From: Amoebophrya sp. A120
Taxonomy: Eukaryota > Sar > Dinophyceae > Syndiniales > Amoebophryaceae
DNA: 64,000 bases
Assembly: GCA_905178155.1 (NCBI GenBank)
Contig: CAJINV010000003.1
Location: forward strand, 6,105,985-6,169,984
Direction: 5' to 3'
The position numbers were made by a program, and so were the translations under genes. The notes beneath the pieces were generated by a model that was given only the letters and a program-made list of their open reading frames with translations, did no database searches and had not been told where the DNA came from. Below are positions 56,508-64,000 of this stretch, in pieces. The first letter of the stretch is position 1, and each line of letters opens with the position of its first letter.

Positions 56508-58963
56508 GCGTTTTCGCTTTGCGTTTTCGCTTTGCGTTTTCGCTTTGCGTTTTCGCTTTGCGTTTTCGCTTTGCGTTTTCGCTTTGCGTTTTCGCTTTGC
56601 GTTTTCGCTTTGCGTTTTCGCTTTGCGTTTTCGCTTTGCGTTTTCGCTTTGCGTTTTCGCTTTGCGTTTTCGCTTTGCGTTTTCGCTTTGCGTTTTCGCT
56701 TTGCGTTTTCGCTTTGCGTTTTCGCTTTGCGTTTTCGCTTTGCGTTTTCGCTTTGCGTTTTCGCTTTGCGTTTTCGCTTTGCGTTTTCGCTTTGCGTTTT
56801 CGCTTTGCGTTTTCGCTTTGCGTTTTCGCTTTGCGTTTTCGCTTTGCGTTTTCGCTTTGCGTTTTCGCTTTGCGTTTTCGCTTTGCGTTTTCGCTTTGCG
56901 TTTTCGCTTTGCGTTTTCGCTTTGCGTTTTCGCTTTGCGTTTTCGCTTTGCGTTTTCGCTTTGCGTTTTCGCTTTGCGTTTTCGCTTTGCGTTTTCGCTT
57001 TGCGTTTTCGCTTTGCGTTTTCGCTTTGCGTTTTCGCTTTGCGTTTTCGCTTTGCGTTTTCGCTTTGCGTTTTCGCTTTGCGTTTTCGCTTTGCGTTTTC
57101 GCTTTGCGTTTTCGCTTTGCGTTTTCGCTTTGCGTTTTCGCTTTGCGTTTTCGCTTTGCGTTTTCGCTTTGCGTTTTCGCTTTGCGTTTTCGCTTTGCGT
57201 TTTCGCTTTGCGTTTTCGCTTTGCGTTTTCGCTTTGCGTTTTCGCTTTGCGTTTTCGCTTTGCGTTTTCGCTTTGCGTTTTCGCTTTGCGTTTTCGCTTT
57301 GCGTTTTCGCTTTGCGTTTTCGCTTTGCCTTGCTTTGCTTTTTCGCTTTGCTTTGCTTTTTCGCTTTGCTTTGCTTTGCTTTTTTGCCTTTTCGCTTTGC
57401 TTTTTTGCTTTGCTTTTTTGCTTTTTCGCTTTGCTTTTTCGCGTTGCTTTTTCGCGTTGCTTTTTCGCGTTGCTTTTTCGCGTTGCTTTTTCGCGTTGCT
57501 TTTTCGCGTTGCTTTTTCGCGTTGCTTTTTCGCGTTGCTTTTTCGCGTTGCTTTTTCGCGTTGCTTTTTCGCGTTGCTTTTTCGCGTTGCTTTTTCGCGT
57601 TGCTTTTTCGCGTTGCTTTTTCGCGTTGCTTTTTCGCGTTGCTTTTTCGCGTTGCTTTTTCGCGTTGCTTTTTCGCTTTGCTTTTTCGCTTTGCTTTTTC
57701 GCTTTGCTTTTTCGCTTTGCTTTTTCGCTTTGCTTTTTCGCTTTGCTTTTTCGCTTTGCTTTTTCGCTTTGCTTTTTCGCTTTGCTTTTTCGCTTTGCTT
57801 TTTCGCTTTGCTTTTTCGCTTTGCTTTTTCGCTTTGCTTTTTCGCTTTGCTTTTTCGCTTTGCTTTTTCGCTTTGCTTTTTCGCTTTGCTTTTTCGCTTT
57901 GCTTTTTCGCTTTGCTTTTTCGCTTTGCTTTTTCGCTTTGCTTTTTCGCTTTGCTTTTTCGCTTTGCTTTTTCGCTTTGCTTTTTCGCTTTGCTTTTTCG
58001 CTTTGCTTTTTCGCTTTGCTTTTTCGCTTTGCTTTTTCGCTTTGCTTTTTCGCTTTGCTTTTTCGCTTTGCTTTTTCGCTTTGCTTTTTCGCTTTGCTTT
58101 TTCGCTTTGCTTTTTCGCTTTGCTTTTTCGCTTTGCTTTTTCGCTTTGCTTTTTCGCTTTGCTTTTTCGCTTTGCTTTTTCGCTTTGCTTTTTCGCTTTG
58201 CTTTTTCGCTTTGCTTTTTCGCTTTGCTTTTTCGCTTTGCTTTTTCGCTTTGCTTTTTCGCTTTGCTTTTTCGCTTTGCTTTTTCGCTTTGCTTTTTCGC
58301 TTTGCTTTTTCGCTTTGCTTTTTCGCTTTGCTTTTTCGCTTTGCTTTTTCGCTTTGCTTTTTCGCTTTGCTTTTTCGCTTTGCTTTTTCGCTTTGCTTTT
58401 TCGCTTTGCTTTTTCGCTTTGCTTTTTCGCTTTGCTTTTTCGCTTTGCTTTTTCGCTTTGCTTTTTCGCTTTGCTTTTTCGCTTTGCTTTTTCGCTTTGC
58501 TTTTTCGCTTTGCTTTTTCGCTTTGCTTTTTCGCTTTGCTTTTTCGCTTTGCTTTTTCGCTTTGCTTTTTCGCTTTGCTTTTTCGCTTTGCTTTTTCGCT
58601 TTGCTTTTTCGCTTTGCTTTTTCGCTTTGCTTTTTCGCTTTGCTTTTTCGCTTTGCTTTTTCGCTTTGCTTTTTCGCTTTGCTTTTTCGCTTTGCTTTTT
58701 CGCTTTGCTTTTTCGCTTTGCTTTTTCGCTTTGCTTTTTCGCTTTGCTTTTTCGCTTTGCTTTTTCGCTTTGCTTTTTCGCTTTGCTTTTTCGCTTTGCT
58801 TTTTCGCTTTGCTTTTTCGCTTTGCTTTTTCGCTTTGCTTTTTCGCTTTGCTTTTTCGCTTTGCTTTTTCGCTTTGCTTTTTCGCTTTGCTTTTTCGCTT
58901 TGCTTTTTCGCTTTGCTTTTTCGCTTTGCTTTTTCGCTTTGCTTTTTCGCTTTGCTTTTTCGC
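56508..58963. repeat. 13-bp minisatellite array, about 2.5 kb, in three homogeneous blocks
   Basis: Block 1 (56508 to about 57330) repeats GCGTTTTCGCTTT about 63 times. After a short irregular stretch (57330-57430, CTTTGCTTTTTTGC variants), block 2 (about 57431-57671) repeats GCTTTTTCGCGTT about 18 times. Block 3 (about 57673-58963) repeats GCTTTTTCGCTTT about 99 times. The unit contains no stop in several frames of either strand, so huge Lys/Ser/Ala or Phe/Arg/Cys ORFs arise automatically. I do not call these genes. Confidence 0.95.
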
Positions 58964-60488
58964 TGTGCCCGCTCTCAGCCACCAAACTCCCAAGGAAGCT
59001 CCTAAGTCTTTGAGGGCCCTTAGGAGGCTCCTTACGGAGCTCCCTGAAGGACATAGGCCCTTAAGGCCCCCCCCGCTTAGGGCGGTTACTAAGCGAGGGC
59101 GACTGAAGATGATTTATCTGAAGATAATTTTCTTAACAAGCTGCCTAGGGCCCCCCTGCTGTAACACAAGCCGCCCCAGGAGCTTCCGAAGGACCGCAAA
59201 AACCTTTGCCGCTATTATTAAACTATGCTATGGCTCGTCGTTTCTTTCTTTGTCGCGCTCTTTGCGGAGGGATTTTTTGGAGCGTTTGAGAGGGTTCCCG
59301 TAAGTCGGTTTCCTACTTAGTCGCTCAGTGTCGCAGGTGTGTTCAAAGTGGGTCCGGGGCTGATTGAGCTAAATCACGACGGCACTAAGGGCCCCGAGTC
59401 AAGAAATTGGCAATATTCTCCTCCTCCTCCTCCCACCGCTCGAGCCGCGCCCTTAGGCCTCGCACCGCGAAGGGGCTCGCCGCCTGGACAAGGACGACGG
59501 CCGCCGATTCACAACGAGAGACACCCAACAGATCGACCGAGAACCATTCGCAAGCCTCCCGCAAACGCCGGCCGGCAACCTGCTCCCCACAATCCCGAAG
59601 CCAGGCGGCGCGGCAGGGAATTTCCAGAAGAACACCGGAAGGGTCTGAGTCCGGCGGCGCGTCTGTTTTCAGTTTTTTGATTTGCTCCATCGGTATGAGC
59701 GGAAACAAAAGCAAGGCCCAGGCGGGCGCTATTTATGGCGAAGGCAAGAAAACAAACAAAAAAACCCGGAACCTGCCGCGGCGGGCCCACGCTCGGAATC
59801 TGCGCCGGCGGCATCCTCGAAAGGGGTCGGCGTCGGAAGTGTCGAGGCACCGGGGGGCGGCCCCTCGAAGACTGGCGGCGCCGCCACGCACCCACCGGCC
59901 TCATTCTCCAAGCCCGCGAGGGGCTGCCGCGACCAGCTCGCCGGCCAACTTAATTGGGCGCGCGGCGGTTTTCCGGCTTTTCCCGGCCGCTTCATGTTGT
60001 TAGTTTCTCAGGCGACGCAATACAACTACGGGGGCGCGGAAATGTATAGGGGAAAGCTCGGGGCCTAGCAAGGTTGTTCTATTGGGGATGGGTTTTGGTA
60101 CTACGGTGGTAATGTATTGCTTCATCAGTGCGACCTGTCAGTCTATGCACTAGTATGGGAGAATTTAACTGGGCGAGGCAGGCAAGCACACGTCTGCCAA
60201 AGTCTATCTTGCTTCTACTTTCGTGGCGATCTTGTCCCTCGGACCATGAGATGATAGATCATGCTGGTTCGATGAGTCAGGGGAGGGGGTCCACACTACA
60301 TACAGAAGGTGGGCGCACTCTCTCCGGAGCGCGATCTCGCCCTCTGCCTCCGTCGTCTTTTCATTTCTCATCTTCTTCTAGATCTAGTGCTAGTCCCTTA
60401 TATTTTTCATTTTCGTGGCTGTTCTCAATCTCATTTCCATCACTGCAAAGCCTTTACGAAACAGAAAACAGAGCTGCACTCGACAGCA
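58964..60488. other. GC-rich intergenic region with CCTTAGG-type short palindromes
   Basis: 58980-59100 is rich in short inverted strings (CCTAAG/CTTAGG, GGAGCTCC, GCTTAGGGC/TACTAAGC). 59400-60070 is open in several frames but has no domain or motif I trust. Confidence 0.5.
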
Positions 60489-62213
60489 TTAAGTTGGTCG
60501 ATTGGAATGGTGTAGAATTTTTCTTCGCAAATATCGCTGCTTCTCCTTCGGAGTGCGAAGCTGTGCCCATTCGGCCACAGCTATGTGAATGACTTCATAC
60601 CCCAACTTTCCTAGCAGGTGGTGCTTCAGCCTCGTCGTCGCAGTCATAGGCGAATTCAAATCGTACCACCTTGGTAGTGCCTTGCTCAGGGCGTCCACTT
60701 CTCGATCCAAAGTGTCCTCTGCAGTCTCCCGCATGGGAATCCTCCCTGTTGCTCGCATCTGCTTTCTACCATCGGCACAACGTTCGACCGTGGCTACAGG
60801 GTTTTTCTTCCCGCTCCGGCACTCCGCACGCCGTCCATCATCCGCTTTGTGCAGCCGCGTGTCAGCATCTTCAGAGGATTCTTCCCCTGCTTCTCTGGGA
60901 TCTTCCGGGTTCGGTTTCTCGGATTCGAGCAAATCTGGACGCGGACGTAAGAATTCGTCGACCACCTCTTGGTCGCCCTGCATGATACCCTTCTGCCTAG
61001 CACTTGCTTCGTCCCGGAACGCGCTGCAATGCGCTTCTACACCTGGCGCGACGAGGTCGTCTAATACTTCCGGGGGGGAGGAGGGGAACGCGCATGGATC
61101 TGCTAACTGTCGGTAGTAGTGCATGGGACCCTGGGCCTCCAACGCCACGTGCCGTGTCAGCAGCGGCGTTTTCGACGGGAGCAAGAAGTCGATCTGGTAG
61201 GGGCCTACGGTTACTTCGGACTCGAACTCAAACTCGGCACCGCATGCCACCTCAAGGTTTCTCCGAAGGTCGCGCTGGAACGCCGAGTTGGTGTGCGAGT
61301 ACTCGGGCATCGCGCCTGCGAAGCGCACTTTCCGCAGCCAGCCCCAGACCAAAGGCGGCACACGCTGCTTCCAGAATTTCGTGCGCAGCGCGATCTCCAG
61401 AACCTTCATCTGCGACAGGGCAGCGTGCGGCTTATTGTTGTTCGTCAGGACCAGCGAGCCGTCTTTCCCGTGTATGTGCGCGTTCGGAACGGACAACACG
61501 CGCTGAGAGTCCCGAAACAGCTGCACAGCAAGATCCGCGGTCTCGACGCCGAAATACGCCATTGCCAGCAACAAATTGCACGCCGATTTCAAACCGCCAA
61601 CCTGACGCCGCGTGTCCGGAAACTGGTTTATTTCAGTGGCGCTTCCTGCGGCAGCAAATTCAGGATGTCCAAGCGGGAGCCGCCCTGTGGCAAGGCAATG
61701 ATCCTCGGCCTTATCATCGACTTCGTCAATGTCATCCAATAGAAGTACATCATCCGCTTCCACCGCTTCATCTTCAGAGCCTTGCGTCATTGAAAAAACC
61801 GGAGTTGGGGCTTCAGACGCAATCGCATCGGCTGGCTCGGCTGCTGTTGTCTCCCGATCATGGCTTTTCTCCTCAGCTCGTGGGATCCGGCCGTCAGGCT
61901 GTGCTAGTACGATCTGCTCAAAAATGCGCGGCTCCCAGAGATCCAAACGGAAGAGCTCGTAGGCAACTAGAGAAGGGTATCGAAGCGCGATGCCGCTGTC
62001 GTGGATGCGATCCGTAACCGCGGCTAAAACTTCCGCTGGCGGGCGCAAATGCATCCGGCCCAAGGCTCGTAACAGAAAAATCAAATCGCGGGGGCTCAGC
62101 TCGTCTCTGCTCTGCTGGCACTCGTCCCGCACCCCATTTCGATGTTGCCACCTCCGGAGGTACTTCGGGCTGAAGATCTTTCGATCCGTCGTGAAAAAAA
62201 CCCTCGGAAACAT
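60489..62213 (-). CDS. RAP-domain protein, probably organelle-targeted, 574 aa
   Basis: Start ATG 62213 is chosen because MFPRVFFTTDRKIFSPKYLR is Arg/Lys-rich and nearly free of acids, like a mitochondrial presequence; the frame is open up to 62519 but passes through a minisatellite. The middle has helical repeat-like stretches (LSPRDLIFLLRALGRMHL, GGLKSACNLLLAMAYFG). The C-terminus is a RAP domain: YQIDFLLPSKTPL, HVALEAQGPMHYYR, then KHHLLGKLGYEVIHIAVAEW and KQRYLRRKI. RAP proteins bind RNA and act in organelle rRNA/mRNA processing; they are expanded in apicomplexans and dinoflagellates (family knowledge). Here about 140 charged residues are inserted between the two halves of the domain. Confidence 0.85.
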   Translation of the reverse strand: MFPRVFFTTDRKIFSPKYLRRWQHRNGVRDECQQSRDELSPRDLIFLLRALGRMHLRPPAEVLAAVTDRIHDSGIALRYPSLVAYELFRLDLWEPRIFEQIVLAQPDGRIPRAEEKSHDRETTAAEPADAIASEAPTPVFSMTQGSEDEAVEADDVLLLDDIDEVDDKAEDHCLATGRLPLGHPEFAAAGSATEINQFPDTRRQVGGLKSACNLLLAMAYFGVETADLAVQLFRDSQRVLSVPNAHIHGKDGSLVLTNNNKPHAALSQMKVLEIALRTKFWKQRVPPLVWGWLRKVRFAGAMPEYSHTNSAFQRDLRRNLEVACGAEFEFESEVTVGPYQIDFLLPSKTPLLTRHVALEAQGPMHYYRQLADPCAFPSSPPEVLDDLVAPGVEAHCSAFRDEASARQKGIMQGDQEVVDEFLRPRPDLLESEKPNPEDPREAGEESSEDADTRLHKADDGRRAECRSGKKNPVATVERCADGRKQMRATGRIPMRETAEDTLDREVDALSKALPRWYDLNSPMTATTRLKHHLLGKLGYEVIHIAVAEWAQLRTPKEKQRYLRRKILHHSNRPT

Positions 62214-62267
62214 GCGCAAGGAGGAGCAACTCTGGAAAATCGATAGCTCCTGCTGCAGAGTGAACTT

Positions 62268-62380
62268 GTCCCCTCGCAACTGCATGCACGGCCCCCTCGC
62301 AACTGCATGCACTTGTCCCCTCGCAACTGCATGGAATATCGATAGTTCCTGCGCGGCCCCCCCCCTCGCAACTGCATGCA
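62268..62380. repeat. CCCCTCGCAACTGCATG repeat, four copies
   Basis: CCCCTCGCAACTGCATG recurs four times between 62268 and 62380, with ATCGATAG spacers nearby. It lies immediately upstream of the preferred RAP start, in what would otherwise be an N-terminal extension (HAVARG repeats). Confidence 0.85.
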
Positions 62381-62736
62381 GGCAGCTGCGCCGCCAACTA
62401 GACGGGCCCGGCTCGCCATCCCTCTTCGCAGAGTTCGCGCAGCAACCATAGGGGCCCACATGAGGCCGGTCGGAATCGGCCACGCATCGCGTTGCCCGAG
62501 CCGACTGCGTGCGACGCATGTTGCTGGGTCGGCCGTCAGCTATAGGGGGCCGGCGCCCAGCTTGACGCCCGCGCTGCGCGCCCGTGTTTCTGCGATTGCG
62601 CGCGCGAGCTCAACCGCAGAAGCATCTCACGGCCGCGATTTCTAATTTTTCGCGAGGTTTATGTTTGTCGTCGACAAACACAAATCTCGGGAAAGTTGGA
62701 GGCCCTCAACTCGTAAGTGCGCCCACCACTAGAGAA

Positions 62737-62843
62737 AATTTGTGTGGAGCGCACTTACGAGTTGAGAAAAGTGCAGCACACCATCGGGGGTGCGATTGAA
62801 ATGCTGCATTTTTCTCAACTCGTAAGTGCGCTCCACACAAATT
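62737..62843. repeat. Long perfect inverted repeat (34 bp arms) with a third direct copy of its core
   Basis: Arms 62737-62770 and 62810-62843 are exact inverses (AATTTGTGTGGAGCGCACTT... and its complement). After one mismatch, seven more bases pair (TGCAGCA/TGCTGCA), leaving a loop of about 24 bases. The core CTCAACTCGTAAGTGCGC occurs a third time at 62705-62722. Confidence 0.9.
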
Positions 62844-62857
62844 GTCGAGAGCGCAGC

Positions 62858-62912
62858 GAGAAATTTCGCAACTTTTTCCAGAGCAAATCCAGAAAAGGTT
62901 GCGAAATTTCTC
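62858..62912. repeat. Second inverted repeat (15 bp arms)
   Basis: GAGAAATTTCGCAAC at 62858-62872 is the exact inverse of GTTGCGAAATTTCTC at 62898-62912, and the loop is itself partly self-complementary (TTTTTCC...GGAAAAG-like). It lies 14 bases from the longer inverted repeat. Confidence 0.85.
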
Positions 62913-64000
62913 AGAAATAGTAAAAAAGGGCGGAAATGGGCGCCGGCGGGCAGGCTCCGCCCGGTTGTGTGTGGTTGCGTGCATGTGGCTCGTCCATGTA
63001 GCTCACCCTCCAGACCACACCAGCCAAGGCTAGGAAGGCGCCGACCTCCTAACTATAGCTGAAGGACGGACCAACAACATGCGGCGCACCGTGGTGGGAT
63101 CAACGGTTGGGAGGCGCGGCCGGTTCAAACAGGCTCCATGTGTCCCCCATAGTAAGCTGCTGCGCGAACTCCGTAAAGAGGGGCGTTGGGGCCCGGTGCC
63201 TCTAGTTCGGGGGGCGGCTTGTTGCGTGCAGCTGCCGGGCCACAACAAGCGAACGGCGCGCGGCCACACCTGCCTGGCTTCGAGCCGAACAAATGGGGGC
63301 CGGGCGGTTTTCGTCGTACTTGGGCGCGCCAGGCCGGGCGGTGCGCGGCCCGTGTGGCAGGCTGGCGCGCTTGGGCAAATTTCTTCACCGAATCGCCTCG
63401 CGTTCTTTCTGGCGCTGGTGGCAAAATGCACGGGATGGCGCGTAGTTGCTCCAGGCGATTTGGGAAATTGCCGACGGGCCGGGTCGGGTAGGTTGGTAGC
63501 TACTGCGTGGCTGGGCGGGTTGCGTTTGGCGGGCCCCCGCGGCCGGGCGCATTGTTATTAGCAGGCCCGCCGCCCGGCTTAACGGATGCATGTGGCCACT
63601 ATAGTTGGCCAACCGAAGGAACATACGCAACGAGCCGCGGCCGGCGGGCATTTCGTACCCGCGGCGCGCCACCTACGTGAGGCCGGCTGGGAAAAGACAC
63701 CCAGGCGCGCAACGCGCGGGCCGGTCGCAAGGGGCGGGTGGGGCGGCTGCCAAGCCGGGGGGGCCATCCAAAACAACGCGCGGCGCACGCGGCTGGGCCA
63801 TGCAACTGGCCCGCCAGGTGCATGCAGCTGGCCCCTACGATTAGTTGCGGGCCCGTCCAATCCAAACTGTGGACGAGGGGCCAGGCGCTGTCGCCGACAT
63901 GCAGGCGCATGTTGCTTAGCGTAGCCCATCGCGGTCATGCGCCTATTGAAGCAGGGGCCCTGCTACCTTGGTGCCGCGAGTTAGTCAGGACTGGGCCCTT

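Larger units (their letters stand above)
62520..64000. other. GC-rich terminal region without a supported gene
   Basis: Very GC-rich, open in many frames on both strands, with short recurring strings (GGGCCGGGC, GCATGCA, GGCCAACC). It contains the two inverted repeats listed separately. No family was recognised. Confidence 0.5.

Noticed and set aside
56508-58963. CRISPR-like array
   Set aside because: Head-to-tail 13-bp units with no spacers; eukaryotic context.
56154-59303. Six ORFs of 835-966 codons on both strands
   Set aside because: They are the automatic translation of a 13-bp minisatellite whose unit lacks stops; no flanking domain, and all frames are equally open.
59407-60003. Plus-strand ORF of 198 codons in GC-rich DNA
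   Set aside because: Arg/Ala/Ser-rich, several frames equally open, no domain.

Overview
This is eukaryotic DNA, most likely from a dinoflagellate and possibly from the parasitic Syndiniales (Amoebophrya-like). Four things point there. (1) Every gene I can recognise is on the minus strand, a one-directional array typical of dinoflagellates. (2) Coding sequence is cut by introns, several with GC-AG or apparently GA-AG ends rather than GT-AG. (3) The gene content fits: polycystin channels, ephrin-receptor-like membrane proteins, a dinoflagellate-style CCCH zinc finger and a RAP-domain protein. (4) Several introns are, or contain, small transposon-like elements with terminal inverted repeats (TIRs) and target-site duplications (TSDs), i.e. 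introner elements, which have been reported from Amoebophrya. The species call is inference.

Layout, left to right, all minus strand: a fibronectin-III/PA14-like surface protein running off the left edge (1-1520); an acidic/basic low-complexity hypothetical protein (1679-3385); a two-exon secreted cysteine-rich protein (4471-5287); a doubtful small gene (6845-7274); a polycystin-2-like channel in at least ten exons (8243-14164); a 1395-residue protein with a signal anchor and a C-terminal CCCH finger (17329-21516); a giant ephrin-receptor-like multi-pass membrane protein with a long disordered part (23973-32031); an UNC119 homologue (33094-34351); an SLC35A-type nucleotide-sugar transporter (35229-37697); an orphan multi-pass protein with signal peptide and coiled coil (39183-41646); a seven-exon NHR/SPRY-like protein (43065-46456); a tandem two-domain polycystin (47655-53656); a rhodanese plus dead dual-specificity phosphatase protein like STYXL1/MK-STYX (54280-55704); a 2.5 kb minisatellite (56508-58963); and a RAP-domain protein probably sent to an organelle (60489-62213). 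The last 5 kb is GC-rich, repetitive and unlike the rest.

The main discovery is a set of at least ten short elements (109 to 484 bp) in six TIR families. Eight of them interrupt an ORF exactly where an intron is needed, and two copies of one family lie at intron edges. Each is flanked by a 2-5 bp direct repeat. They sit in four genes, and one polycystin gene alone carries four. Families with unrelated TIRs share an internal GCATGACAARTT / GCATCACAAGTT motif, suggesting one mobilisation or splicing system behind several families. Functionally the neighbourhood leans towards the ciliary/plasma membrane (two polycystins, UNC119, sugar-nucleotide transport, receptor-like proteins), but I see no evidence that the genes form a pathway beyond co-orientation. 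Splice junctions were reasoned by eye from frame and phase, and no transcript data were available.
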